From assembly GCA_001028025.1 (NCBI GenBank), contig LDAQ01000056.1:9010-73009 (forward strand): a stretch of 64,000 nt of DNA, written 5' to 3'. This document shows positions 17,971 to 27,893 of the stretch, piece after piece; the stretch's first letter is position 1; each line of letters starts with the position of its first letter. The notes under the pieces were generated by a model. That model did no database searches. It worked only from the letters and a program-made list of their open reading frames with translations, and was not told the origin of the DNA. This DNA comes from Faecalicatena fissicatena. Lineage in GTDB: Bacteria > Bacillota > Clostridia > Lachnospirales > Lachnospiraceae. A program made the position numbers and the translations under genes.

Positions 17971-18720
17971 ATGAATACGATTATAGAGGTAAAAAACCTG
18001 ACTAGAGAATACGGCACAGGAAATATCCAGGTTCTGAAAGGAATCGATTTTTGTGCCTTTGAAGAAGAATTCGTTGCCATCATGGGCCGCTCGGGAGGAG
18101 GCAAGAGCACCTTACTGAGGGTACTTGGGCTGATGGATCAGCCGACCGAAGGGGAAGTGTTTTTCAGGGATGAGAACTCAAAGGATCTGTGGGATTCGCA
18201 GCTGGCAGATATCCGGCGGAGAGAAATCGGTTTTGTACATCAGGATGCGCGCCTTCTGGACTGTCTGACCGTGGAACAGAACATCAAGCTTCCTATGATC
18301 CTGGATAAAAAGGATTCTAAAACCATGCAGGAGAGCATGGAGGAACAGACCCGCCGTTTTGGGATCGCCGATCTTGTGGATAAGTATCCGACCGAACTGT
18401 CCGGCGGGGAAAAACAGCGGGCGGCCCTGTGCCGGGCGCTGATCAATAATCCGGAGCTGATCCTGGCAGATGAGCCCACCGGCAATCTGGACAGCCAATC
18501 CGGGGAGCTGGTCATACAGGCACTGGAAACAATCAACCGGGACATGAAAAAGACCGTGATCCTGGTCACCCACGATCCCTGGATTGCCAGTTACAGCAAA
18601 AAAGCGGTCCTGCTGAAGGACGGAGTGATTCTTGATACGCTTCTGCGCCCTGACGGTGAAGGGGAAGAGGTGCAGAAGGCATATTATGAAATGATATTGG
18701 GAAAGCTTCCTGAACTATAA
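17971..18720 (+). CDS. ABC transporter ATP-binding protein, BceA/LolD/MacB type
   Basis: 249 aa. Walker A GRSGGGKST, Q-loop VHQDARL, signature ELSGGEKQRAALCRAL, Walker B ILADEPTGNLDSQSG and switch H in VTHDPWI. The ADEPTGNLDS motif is characteristic of the LolD/BceA/FtsE group. Start at ATG 17971 with GGGAGG 4 bases before; the ATG at 17959 would place the SD inside the gene. It follows the permease by 28 bp, and a strong terminator ends the unit. Confidence 0.93.
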   Translation: MNTIIEVKNLTREYGTGNIQVLKGIDFCAFEEEFVAIMGRSGGGKSTLLRVLGLMDQPTEGEVFFRDENSKDLWDSQLADIRRREIGFVHQDARLLDCLTVEQNIKLPMILDKKDSKTMQESMEEQTRRFGIADLVDKYPTELSGGEKQRAALCRALINNPELILADEPTGNLDSQSGELVIQALETINRDMKKTVILVTHDPWIASYSKKAVLLKDGVILDTLLRPDGEGEEVQKAYYEMILGKLPEL

Positions 18721-18737
18721 GACGGATCACATCAGAA

Positions 18738-18774
18738 CCCCCTCTGCACATTGACTGACAGAGGGGGCTTTTTA
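18738..18774 (+). terminator. Rho-independent terminator of the FtsX-type ABC unit
   Basis: Stem CCCCCTCTG (18738-18746) / CAGAGGGGG (18759-18767), 9 bp, loop of 12, followed by CTTTTTAT on the plus strand. Confidence 0.9.
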
Positions 18775-18831
18775 TATCTAATATCCCACAGTCCGGCATT
18801 TACCAAAAGACCAATTTCTTTCAGCGGACAT

Positions 18832-18874
18832 GGAAACATCCTGTGCTGATTCTATAACCGCACAGGATGTTTCC
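18832..18874. terminator. Hairpin between convergent genes
   Basis: Perfect 15-bp stem GGAAACATCCTGTGC / GCACAGGATGTTTCC with a 13-base loop. It lies 31 bp after the stop of the minus-strand symporter gene and beyond the plus-strand terminator. No clear U run follows on either strand, so termination is likely but imperfect; it may be a second barrier between convergent units. Confidence 0.5.
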
Positions 18875-18904
18875 GCAAATATATTCTTTTCAGGGTTTCA
18901 CTGC

Positions 18905-20314
18905 CTAAAGCTCTCCTCTGGCCTCACGTGCCAGAAGTTCTTCCATAATTGACGGATATTTTTTATCCAGCTTGTAAAGTGAGAGCGTTACCATCGCAAC
19001 CACTGCGATAAGTGCAGGTCCGAATTTGTAAATGCTGATAATCATATTCAGTGCAGATCCGGGCTGAACAGCTGTTCCCACTGAGGAGCTGACATAGCCT
19101 GCCACTGAGAGAAGCCCTGTCATGGCGGCCGAGGCAAGCCCTGCCCCTACCTTTGTTCCGATGGAACCGCCCGCAAAAATCAGGCTTTCCTGTCTGATGT
19201 GTGTCTTCCACTGGCCAAATTCCACTACATCCCCTACCATGCCGAACACAACCGCATTCAGGGGAGCCAGGCCCACGGCACGCGCCAGGCAGCTCATCAC
19301 CATAAAGCCGAAGCTTTGCGGATTCAGGCAGAACAGAATCTGTCCGGCTAGTGCAATAAAGGTACCGGCGAGAGCCACATTTCGTTTCCCAAATTTCTTA
19401 ATCAGCGGTGCACAGGCAAATATACCGGCCACCAGCGTCAGCGTCTCTGTCAGGAAGAGGGCGCTGTACATCCAGGTGTCATTCCCGAATATGTATTTAC
19501 AGTAATACGGAAGAATCGTCCCTGAGATTCCGAACGATACGCTCTGCACCATCCATAAAACAAGCACTGCCCAGAAATACTGGTTTTTGACGAGCACGCC
19601 GAAGGATTTTTTCAGGGATACCTTTTCGGCCGCCTGTTTCGCCTCAATTTTTACGGTTTCCTCGCATTTGAAAAAGCAGACAAAAAGCAAAACCAGCGCT
19701 ATAACCGCCCAGATCGACATCGTTTTGATCCACGCCGACTGGTTGTCGCCAAATGCCTTGACCAGAGGAAGCGTACATGTAACCGCAATGATTTTGCCTA
19801 TGGGCGACATTCCCATTCTGACCACACTCAGCATATCCCGCTCTTCGGATACACGCGTCATCATCGCGGAGAGGCTTCCATAGGGAAGGTTGATCGCAGT
19901 GTAACAGATTGTGGTGCAGAAGTTATAAGTAACGAATAAATATAAGAACTGGAGCAGTCCCGTAGAATGCGGCACGGTAAAAAGCAGAACCGCAGACAGC
20001 GAAAAAGGCACGCTCATCCAGAGAATCCAGGGTCTGGATTTCCCCCATTTTGAATTGGTGCGCTCTACAATTACCCCCATAATCAGGTCGGATACCCCGT
20101 CAAACAGACGCGACAGAAGCATCATCAGACCTACCGTCGCCGGGTTGATTCCCACATAATCTGTGTAAAACAGAGTTAATAGAGTCCCGATCATTCCAAA
20201 TACTACATTACAGGCTACATCGCCGCTGGCATAAGAGATCCGTGTGCTCCACGAGAGTCTGCCAGCAGGCATTTTTTCCATCACTTTAGTGTCTACCGCT
20301 AATTCTTTAACCAT
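18905..20314 (-). CDS. GPH-family sugar:cation symporter (MFS)
   Basis: 469 aa, 12 TM segments, glycoside-pentoside-hexuronide:cation symporter family (MelB/YicJ/XylP relatives). Signatures: SRLFDGVSDLIMGVIVERTNSKWGKSRPWILW in loop 2-3 (quoted in part; DGVSD and KWGKSRPW are diagnostic), FGMVGDVVEFGQWKT. The start at 20314 (MVKELAVD) has only a weak, distant SD (GGCGGG); Met12 is an alternative. It is monocistronic, with no glycosidase next to it, so the substrate is unknown. Confidence 0.9.
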   Translation of the reverse strand: MVKELAVDTKVMEKMPAGRLSWSTRISYASGDVACNVVFGMIGTLLTLFYTDYVGINPATVGLMMLLSRLFDGVSDLIMGVIVERTNSKWGKSRPWILWMSVPFSLSAVLLFTVPHSTGLLQFLYLFVTYNFCTTICYTAINLPYGSLSAMMTRVSEERDMLSVVRMGMSPIGKIIAVTCTLPLVKAFGDNQSAWIKTMSIWAVIALVLLFVCFFKCEETVKIEAKQAAEKVSLKKSFGVLVKNQYFWAVLVLWMVQSVSFGISGTILPYYCKYIFGNDTWMYSALFLTETLTLVAGIFACAPLIKKFGKRNVALAGTFIALAGQILFCLNPQSFGFMVMSCLARAVGLAPLNAVVFGMVGDVVEFGQWKTHIRQESLIFAGGSIGTKVGAGLASAAMTGLLSVAGYVSSSVGTAVQPGSALNMIISIYKFGPALIAVVAMVTLSLYKLDKKYPSIMEELLAREARGEL

Positions 20315-20544
20315 AGTTTCAATTTCCCGCCTTTCTCCGTTGATTCCTCATCTTCTTGATGATTTTATTTTACCTGTCTGCGGAAAAAGTCCCAGTCATA
20401 GAAATTTTGGATTGTGATGTTTATTTTTATGCAGCGCCATTGAATGTGTACTTTTTTAGCTTTTTCTTTATTCTCCCTTCTGAATCTGATGGTCTATTTT
20501 TATGTTTTGGGTTTTATTTTTAGCGAAGCACTCTGCCGCTTCCC

Positions 20545-22812
20545 TCAGGATATCCACCCCTCGTATTCCTGCACCGGCAGCGGCCTGGAAAATACATATC
20601 CCTGCACCATATCGCAGTGAAGAGAACGCAGGTATTCCAGCTGTCTTGAATCTTCAATCCCCTCCGCAACCGTCTTCACGTGAAGCCTTTTGGCAAGGTC
20701 AATCAGGCAGGCGATCACATCCTTCGCTTTTTCGCTGTACATATCCAGGAAAAACAGGCGGTCCAGCTTGAGAACGTCTACATCGAATTCTTTGAGCAGG
20801 CCCAGTGATGAAAAACCGGAGCCGAAATCATCCAGAGAACACCTGAATCTCTGCTCATGCATCTGACGGATGACGTCTTTTACCCTGTTGATCTGTCCAT
20901 AGTCAAAGAAAATAGATTCTGTCAGCTCGAATTCAATCATCTCATGAGCAACGCCATATTTGTCCGCGGTTTCGATAAACGGCTCCAGGCAGCGGCTGCT
21001 CTGGAAATGCTGCCTGGAAAGATTCACTGATACAGGCACCGGGTTCTTTCCCTCCGCAGACCATCGTTTCAGCAATGCACATACTTCTTCAAACATAAAC
21101 AGATCCAACTGGCAGATCTTCCCGTTCTTTTCAAACAACGGAATAAAATCCGATGGAAATATAAACCCTTTCTCGGGATGATTCCAGCGCACCAAAGCTT
21201 CAGCCCCCTCAATCCGTCCGCTTTCAAGCCCCACCTTGGGCTGCAGATAAACCTGAAAATCGCGGTTTGCTATAGACTTTTCAAACAGATCATTCAGCTC
21301 CTGTTCTTTTTTCATCTGTTCCACAATATTGTCATTGTAGAACATGCATAAATTCTCCGTCCCCATCTCGCCGTATTGATATGCCAGCCGGGCACGGTCC
21401 TGCAGAATGGTTATGTCCCGGGACGGGTCATCAATCATGCAGGCCCCCTGTTGAAATGACAATTCACAGTGAGGGACATCTGTATCCTCAAAGGCCTTGA
21501 TATCTGCAAATATTTTATCCAACCTCGCCTGTATGCCTTCACGGCTGGCCTCTCTGAGGCAAAGGAAAAATTGATCCGACTGGCTCCTGGCTGCAAACTC
21601 ATTCTTTTTTCTGTCAATATTCCGTTCCAGAACCTGATAGATGTATCGGAGAATTCCGTTTGCTTCCTGGATTCCATAACGTTCGTTGATCAGTTTGAAT
21701 TTCTTTACATTCAGCTGGACAATGCAGTAGGCGGTCGGCTCCATATCCGGAGCCAGCTCCAGATACTTCATATGGAAAGCCGCCTGATTCATACCGCCGG
21801 TCACTTCATCAATAAAGGCAAATCTTTCCAGCTTCTTTCTGCTGTCATGAAACAGCCGGTAAACAATCATCAAAAGTAACAAGAAAGCAACCGCGGAAAA
21901 TCCCAGAACCAGAAAAGATCGTAGAACATAGCGATCCAGCCCTTCTGATATGATATCAGCCGGTATCAGTGTAAGCAGAACCCAGTCGTTAATGTTCAGT
22001 GAATTGTACGACAGATACAGCTCCTCCTGTGCGGCAGACGTGAACTTTAGCATCCCGTTTCTGCCACTTTTCAAGTTTTCCTTCATCCCGTATATTTCAT
22101 TAACCACCCGTGAATCCGAATCATTTTTAAAAATATCTTCCAGCTGCATGAATGGCTTCAGGTCGGTCGGAGACAGAATTACCTCCCCGCGGATGTTTAT
22201 GATACAGCTCAGACTATTTCCACTAAAACTTTTAGACGCAATCATCGCCTGCATCTTTTCTTTCTCCCGGATTCCGACTGCTGCCTCCTGTATCTCTCCC
22301 CCGGAAGGAACCGGAACCGAATAGATAATCTCCTGACCTTCAAGGTAGCTTGCACCCACTTTACCTTCAAAAGCATCCTTTACAACGGAAAGATTAAGGA
22401 TATCCTGCATCTCCTCCCTCTCCAAATCATCATGCAGACCAGAAGATACCATTCCTCCATCCCTGTCAATAACAAGAAGCGGGGAAAATTCCATAATATC
22501 TGCTTTCCGTGCTAAAAATTCTGCCAGTTCCTCATCGCTTACACCCGCCAGCCCCTTAGCAACGGAATCTGCCACCACTTCCAGATCCTCCATCTTATGC
22601 TGCATGGTTTCGCTGATTTCTCTTGCCGTCTGCGTAGCCACATCATAAAGATACTGCTGTGTGCTTCGGTTTAAGACGCGCTTCAAATCCGCCGCATTCC
22701 ATATGGAAACAAGTAATGTAAGGACAACAACAGCAGATATAATACTGATCTGTACTCCTCTTAACATCAATGGCCGCTGATAATCCGGTACGGTCTTCAC
22801 TTTTTTCTTCAT
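20545..22812 (-). CDS. Membrane GGDEF/EAL protein, probable c-di-GMP phosphodiesterase
   Basis: 755 aa. TM1 at about 18-38, a Cache-like extracellular domain (about 45-295), TM2 at about 297-318, GGDEF-like domain (about 330-480), EAL domain (about 500-750). The GGDEF active-site motif is replaced by SQSDQFF, so cyclase activity is not expected. The EAL domain keeps EALVRW, FELTES, SLDDFGSGFSSL, LKLDR, TVAEGIED and GYVFSRPL, so c-di-GMP hydrolysis is expected, tuned by the external sensor. Monocistronic, 128 bp upstream of the ABC operon end. Confidence 0.9.
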   Translation of the reverse strand: MKKKVKTVPDYQRPLMLRGVQISIISAVVVLTLLVSIWNAADLKRVLNRSTQQYLYDVATQTAREISETMQHKMEDLEVVADSVAKGLAGVSDEELAEFLARKADIMEFSPLLVIDRDGGMVSSGLHDDLEREEMQDILNLSVVKDAFEGKVGASYLEGQEIIYSVPVPSGGEIQEAAVGIREKEKMQAMIASKSFSGNSLSCIINIRGEVILSPTDLKPFMQLEDIFKNDSDSRVVNEIYGMKENLKSGRNGMLKFTSAAQEELYLSYNSLNINDWVLLTLIPADIISEGLDRYVLRSFLVLGFSAVAFLLLLMIVYRLFHDSRKKLERFAFIDEVTGGMNQAAFHMKYLELAPDMEPTAYCIVQLNVKKFKLINERYGIQEANGILRYIYQVLERNIDRKKNEFAARSQSDQFFLCLREASREGIQARLDKIFADIKAFEDTDVPHCELSFQQGACMIDDPSRDITILQDRARLAYQYGEMGTENLCMFYNDNIVEQMKKEQELNDLFEKSIANRDFQVYLQPKVGLESGRIEGAEALVRWNHPEKGFIFPSDFIPLFEKNGKICQLDLFMFEEVCALLKRWSAEGKNPVPVSVNLSRQHFQSSRCLEPFIETADKYGVAHEMIEFELTESIFFDYGQINRVKDVIRQMHEQRFRCSLDDFGSGFSSLGLLKEFDVDVLKLDRLFFLDMYSEKAKDVIACLIDLAKRLHVKTVAEGIEDSRQLEYLRSLHCDMVQGYVFSRPLPVQEYEGWIS

Positions 22813-22940
22813 GGCATATGCTCCTGTTAATAAAAATAGTTACTTTCTCTATTCTATATATTTTACTATAAAGGATTTCCGCCATGCAACCCCAATTTGT
22901 GTACGTATTCAGACAGGGCTCCTTCCCTGTTCTTGTTTGG

Positions 22941-24674
22941 TTATACCGCCCATTTCTTTGCCTTCTCCTGTTCTGCAATCATCTGGGCATACCATCCTTT
23001 TTGTGCAAGCAGCTCTGTATGGGTTCCTCGTTCCTTTATCCTTCCATGCTCTAAAACGAGTATTTGATCTGCATTCACAACTGTACCAAGGCGATGCGCA
23101 ATTACGATAACCGTCTTATCTTTCATAAGCATATCCAACGCCTTATTGATTTCCCTCTCATTATCTGCATCCAGGCTCGATGTGGTTTCATCCAGCAGTA
23201 CAACAGGCGCGTTCTTAATAAAGGCGCGGGCAATGGAGATGCGCTGCCTTTCACCGCCCGACAATGTACTGCCGGCCTCGCCTACAACGGTATCATATCC
23301 ATCCGGCAGAGCCATAATAAACTCATGGCACTGTGCCGCTTTTGCCGCCTCCTGCACTTCCTCTAATGGTGCTCCCGGCCGTCCTGTGCGGATATTATTT
23401 GCAATTGTATCATGAAGCAGGTAAACATCCTGAAATACAACCGCCATGTGGCTGGTCAGGCTGTCCGGTGACAACTCTTTTACATTTGTACCGCCCACCT
23501 CAATGCTGCCCCCCTGCACATCCCAGAACCTGGAAATCAGGCTGATAATCGTGGTTTTTCCACTCCCCGAAGGCCCAACCAGAGCAGTGGTGGTCCCGGG
23601 CTTTGCCTGAAAACAAATATCGTGAAGTATTTCCAAGTCGTTTTCATAAGAGAAATGAACGTGGTTGAACTGCACACTATATGCGCTTAAGTCACTCACA
23701 TCTTTTTGATAGGCCAGGGGTTTTTCTTCCCGGACCTGCAAAATGTTCTCCGCTGCTTTTCCAAGATATGTCATCTCCGGATATAAACTGCCAAGCGTCG
23801 CCATCATACTGGAGAGCGACACTGCAATCATAATAATCGCTATGAACCTCTGTGTATCTATTCTGCCGCCCTGCAGCATGACCGTCCCGATGATCAGAGA
23901 AACAGGCAGCATGAGTGAAGTAATGATTGAAAACAGAATGGAAAAAGGCATAATGGAAAGCTCCAGCCTGACGGAGTCCTTTTTCAGCTCCACAAAACTG
24001 TCATCCAGACGTCTGAAGCGTTCTCCTGTGAGGTTATACAATTTGAAAGTCCGGATGCCGTTTATGTATTCCACAATACGGGAAATCACGCGGTTGATGC
24101 TGTTTTTCTGCCTTGCCCCATACTTGCGTGACATTTTACCGCCAGCATTCATAAGCGGCAGCGCAATAAGAATCAGGACCCCCGCAGTCAGTGCGTACTG
24201 CCACGATACCATAAAGGCAAAAGCCAGTGCCAGAGCGCTGAAGAAGATCACTTTGAAAATGCTGGCCAGAGAATGTGTCAGAATCTGTTCAAAGTCAGCG
24301 ATGTCTGTTGTCAGCGTGGACATGAGCCTGCCGATGCTGTTTTTATTGAAATAGCCCAGATTCAGGCTGCGGATGTGGTCGCCGAGAGACAGCCTTAAAT
24401 CGGCAGCAATATCAGCGCCGCAAAATTGTGTGCGGGTGTAGTTCAAAGAATACAAAATTGCACGCACAATGAACAACCCTATCAGAACGCCACTGTACAG
24501 CGTGAGTTTCTGCGGCGTAAATACGCCCTTTACCAGCTCGATAATCGTAATCATCATCATGCTGAACATGGCCATGTGCAGAACTGAATCGACACAGGAA
24601 AGGACAATGGACATATATAAGGTTTTCATGCGTTCTCCGGCTGCTTCGCGAATTGTTTTCATAAATGTGTTCAA
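22941..24674 (-). CDS. ABC half-transporter (TM domain plus ATPase), second of a pair
   Basis: 577 aa. N-terminal six-TM exporter-fold domain (to about residue 310), then an ATPase domain: Walker A GPSGSGKTT, signature TLSGGERQRISIARAF, Walker B VVLLDETTSSLDADNE, switch AHRLGTV. I choose TTG at 24674 (LNTFMKTIREAAGE), whose codon overlaps the upstream stop (TTGA) and has GGGAGGTGG 6 bases before; ATG at 24662 is the alternative. Probably a heterodimer with the preceding gene. Such exporter-fold pairs next to ECF modules resemble the IrtAB/YbtPQ-type importers of metal-chelate complexes (inference). Confidence 0.88.
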   Translation of the reverse strand: MNTFMKTIREAAGERMKTLYMSIVLSCVDSVLHMAMFSMMMITIIELVKGVFTPQKLTLYSGVLIGLFIVRAILYSLNYTRTQFCGADIAADLRLSLGDHIRSLNLGYFNKNSIGRLMSTLTTDIADFEQILTHSLASIFKVIFFSALALAFAFMVSWQYALTAGVLILIALPLMNAGGKMSRKYGARQKNSINRVISRIVEYINGIRTFKLYNLTGERFRRLDDSFVELKKDSVRLELSIMPFSILFSIITSLMLPVSLIIGTVMLQGGRIDTQRFIAIIMIAVSLSSMMATLGSLYPEMTYLGKAAENILQVREEKPLAYQKDVSDLSAYSVQFNHVHFSYENDLEILHDICFQAKPGTTTALVGPSGSGKTTIISLISRFWDVQGGSIEVGGTNVKELSPDSLTSHMAVVFQDVYLLHDTIANNIRTGRPGAPLEEVQEAAKAAQCHEFIMALPDGYDTVVGEAGSTLSGGERQRISIARAFIKNAPVVLLDETTSSLDADNEREINKALDMLMKDKTVIVIAHRLGTVVNADQILVLEHGRIKERGTHTELLAQKGWYAQMIAEQEKAKKWAV

Positions 24675-26410
24675 GATACCACCTCCCTTGTATAAGCGTC
24701 CCACATTTTTGAGTATCGCCCGTCTGCCGCAAGCAGCTGTTTATGTGTACCAGTCTCTTCGATCCGTCCCCGATGAAAGACGCAGATCTGGTCTGCCTCA
24801 ACAATCGTGTGAAGCCGGTGGGCGATCATGACCGTTGTTTTTCCTTTGAGTAAATTCGCAAGGGCCAGCTGGATTTTATGTTCGTTCTCGATATCCGTAT
24901 AGCTTGTAGCCTCGTCGAAGACAATGACAGGCGCATCCTTTAATATGGCTCTGGCAATGCAGACGCGCTGCTTTTCTCCGCCGGAGAGCTTAACGCCGTC
25001 CTCACCCAGTTTTGTGTCATAGCCGTTCGGAAGGCTCATAATAAACTCATGGATCTGCGCCGCTTTTGCCGCGGCTTCTACCTGCTCACGGACTGCATTC
25101 TCATCTCCGATAGCTATGTTCTGATAGATGCTGTCGCTGAGCATAAAGGTTTCCTGAAAAACAAAAGACACCAGTTCCATCAGATTTTCCGTTTTGATCT
25201 GTGTAATATTGATACCGTCGATTTTGACGGCGCCTTCCGCGGCCTCCCAAAACTTTGGTATCAACTGGGCCGCCGTTGTTTTTCCCGCGCCGGACGCCCC
25301 CACAAAGGCTGTGAGGCTTCCAGCCGGCAGCGTCAGATTTACATCATGCAGTACGTCTGTTTTATCATACCGGAAAGTGACATGTTCAAAGGATACGCTG
25401 TGTTCCTGCCCTTTTTCGAATGTTGCCTTCCCTTCTGTTGTACAGGGCAGATCCATAATGGTCTGTATGCGGCTCATACCGCTCATGATCTGGTTGAACA
25501 TCATAGCAAGATTCATCAGGTTCAGCAGACTGGACAGAAAAACCATGCTCATCACCATAAAAAAGAGATACTCCTGTACCAGAAGGCTGCTGCTAAAGTA
25601 GAGAAACCCTCCCACCGGCAGGGCAAACAGGATGCCGCTTTCCACCAGTGCTACAAAGACGCCATATGTATATCCCTGGTCCCGGGTGGATTGCTTCCAG
25701 AAGGTGTTGTATTCTGTGACCGTATCAGAGTATTCACTGTAGCTCTCTGCCGTCATGTTATAGGTCTTCATGACCGGCATGCCATTGATAAACTGCATGA
25801 TGGCCGAATTCAGCTTTCCAAGCAGCCGGTGATATGCCGACATCTGTTTTCCGGTAACAGCCATTGCGATCCCCTGAATGACAAGCCCGATTATAACCGG
25901 GGCCAGCAGGCAGAAGGCCATCGGCACATTGACCGTCAGCAGGTAAATAAATACGATAACAGGTACACAAAGCGCAGATGTAATATCCGGGATTTGATGC
26001 GCCAGAAATTTTTCTATGCGTTCCACATCCTCGATGATCACCTTTTTAATCTCCCCTGAGGTGTGATTTGTAAAAAAGCCAAGATTCACCTTTGCAATAT
26101 GCCTGCTGATCCGGGTGCGTACATTATAGAGCGTATTAAATGCCCCCAAATGTGAAAATGTACCTGAAATAATGGAAAATACAAACTTTCCGACAATAGC
26201 GGATGCCGCAATTATACCGTACCGCAGTGCCAGGCCAGTATCCGCATTTCCCTCAAACAAAAACAGAAGCGTTTGATATACCATGATATATGGCACAAAT
26301 GAACACAAAGCGGACAGCACCCCGAATACCGCAGACAGCGCCAGATGCAGCCTGTACTTTCCCGCCAGCTCCAGCAGGTATGATATCCCTGATTTTTTCT
26401 TTACATCCAT
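24671..26410 (-). CDS. ABC half-transporter (TM domain plus ATPase), first of a pair
   Basis: 579 aa, six TM segments then ATPase: Walker A GASGAGKTT, signature KLSGGEKQRVCIARAIL, Walker B VIVFDEATSYTDIENEH, switch AHRLHTI. Both partners keep the catalytic Glu, so unlike many heterodimeric exporters neither ATP site is visibly degenerate. SD GGAGGAATATCA lies before the ATG at 26410; it follows the ECF ATPase gene by 13 bp and overlaps the next gene. Confidence 0.9.
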   Translation of the reverse strand: MDVKKKSGISYLLELAGKYRLHLALSAVFGVLSALCSFVPYIMVYQTLLFLFEGNADTGLALRYGIIAASAIVGKFVFSIISGTFSHLGAFNTLYNVRTRISRHIAKVNLGFFTNHTSGEIKKVIIEDVERIEKFLAHQIPDITSALCVPVIVFIYLLTVNVPMAFCLLAPVIIGLVIQGIAMAVTGKQMSAYHRLLGKLNSAIMQFINGMPVMKTYNMTAESYSEYSDTVTEYNTFWKQSTRDQGYTYGVFVALVESGILFALPVGGFLYFSSSLLVQEYLFFMVMSMVFLSSLLNLMNLAMMFNQIMSGMSRIQTIMDLPCTTEGKATFEKGQEHSVSFEHVTFRYDKTDVLHDVNLTLPAGSLTAFVGASGAGKTTAAQLIPKFWEAAEGAVKIDGINITQIKTENLMELVSFVFQETFMLSDSIYQNIAIGDENAVREQVEAAAKAAQIHEFIMSLPNGYDTKLGEDGVKLSGGEKQRVCIARAILKDAPVIVFDEATSYTDIENEHKIQLALANLLKGKTTVMIAHRLHTIVEADQICVFHRGRIEETGTHKQLLAADGRYSKMWDAYTREVVS

Positions 26411-26423
26411 TGATATTCCTCCT

Positions 26424-27884
26424 TTATCGCATCACCGCCAACAGCTGCCCGGCACTTTCAATTTTGAAATCATCTGCCAGTCTTCCATCCTGAAGATGCA
26501 GCGCACGGCTGCATGTGGACAGTGCGCATTCAATGTCATGCGTAATCATTAAAATAATATGCCCCTGTTTTGCAAGCAACCTGATTTGTCTGCTTACATT
26601 CTGCATGTTCTTTCCATCGAGTCCGCTGGTAGGCTCATCCAGAATAATAACCGGGGACTCGTTCATCAGCGCAACACCAAGGGCCAGCCTCTGCTTCTGC
26701 CCGCCCGACAGGGTCATTGGATGCTGCTCCATGAATTCCACGAGATTGAGTGACGCAAGTATGGCTTTTGCCCTCTCTTCCCGCTCCGGCGTTCTCTTCT
26801 GCCCGGTCAGCAGCTCATTCATCAAATCTTCTCCAAAAAGCTGACTGTCCAGATCCTGCATGATGTACCAGATCAGTCCCCGCCGTCCGGACGCCTTCAA
26901 TTTTCTCTTTGCAAAACTAACCTCGCCGGAGTCCTCTTTCATCAGGCCTGCGAGCATTTTCCCAAGCGTGCTTTTCCCTGCTGCATTTGGTCCCACAACC
27001 GCAATCACTTCACCGGGTCTGCAGGAAAATGTCAGATCATCGGCAACACAATGCCGTCCAAAAGCTTTGTTCAGTCCACGAACTTCCAGGAGAGCGTCCT
27101 GCTCTGAATCAGCAGTGTCTGGCAAGACGGGAAGATTTTCAAGAGTCATGCTCCTGAGTCCCAGCTGTCCGCGGTGCCCGGCCGCTAATGCGGCAGCCTC
27201 ACGGGGCAGAAATTCAGCAGCGATTTCTCCATCGCGAAGGTAGATAATACGATCCGCAATGTCCTGAAGGTAATGCAGCCTGTGTTCGGCGATGAATATC
27301 GTTTTACCTTCCCGTTTTAGCCCCAGCAGGATCTCGGCAAGATTCTGGGCTGCCTTCATATCCAGATTTGCCGATGGTTCATCCATAACATAAATCAGCG
27401 GATCCATGGCCCTGGCTGATGCGATCGCCACACGCTGACGCATACCGTAGGATAAAAACCGCACCTTTTCATCCAGTATATCTGCAATTTTCAGCTCCCT
27501 GGCCGTATGCTCAACGCTTTCCATAATTTCCTTATGGTTCATTCCGTAGTTCTCACAGCCAAAGGCTATCTCTCCTGCAACTTCATTGGCAAAGAACTGG
27601 CTTCGCGGGTCCTGGAATACATTGCCGACATAACGGCCCCGTTCCCATGAAGGAATATCGGACAGCTTTTTCCCCATCAGCAGGACATCTCCCGTCAGCA
27701 TCCCTTCATAGAAATAGGGAACCAGTCCGTTAATTACCCGAGTCAGTGTGCTCTTGCCCCCGCCGGAAGGGCCGGTCAGCACCACCACTTCGCCCTTTAG
27801 GACGGTCAGGTTAATGTTTTTGAGCTGCTCCTTCACTCCCTCGTAAGCAAAACTAAGATTTTTTATTTCAATTACTGTCTGCAT
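26424..27884 (-). CDS. ECF transporter fused ATPase (two ATP-binding domains)
   Basis: 486 aa carrying both energy-coupling-factor ATPases in one chain. Domain 1: Walker A GPSGGGKST, signature FLSYGMRQRVAIASA, Walker B IYVMDEPSANLD. Domain 2 (from about 268): Walker A GPNAAGKST, signature TLSGGQKQRLALGVAL, Walker B VIILDEPTSGLDG. Order on the transcript is S, T, A-A, then the two half-transporters. It energises uptake through the T protein. Confidence 0.93.
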   Translation of the reverse strand: MQTVIEIKNLSFAYEGVKEQLKNINLTVLKGEVVVLTGPSGGGKSTLTRVINGLVPYFYEGMLTGDVLLMGKKLSDIPSWERGRYVGNVFQDPRSQFFANEVAGEIAFGCENYGMNHKEIMESVEHTARELKIADILDEKVRFLSYGMRQRVAIASARAMDPLIYVMDEPSANLDMKAAQNLAEILLGLKREGKTIFIAEHRLHYLQDIADRIIYLRDGEIAAEFLPREAAALAAGHRGQLGLRSMTLENLPVLPDTADSEQDALLEVRGLNKAFGRHCVADDLTFSCRPGEVIAVVGPNAAGKSTLGKMLAGLMKEDSGEVSFAKRKLKASGRRGLIWYIMQDLDSQLFGEDLMNELLTGQKRTPEREERAKAILASLNLVEFMEQHPMTLSGGQKQRLALGVALMNESPVIILDEPTSGLDGKNMQNVSRQIRLLAKQGHIILMITHDIECALSTCSRALHLQDGRLADDFKIESAGQLLAVMR

Positions 27885-27893
27885 CGCTTCACC

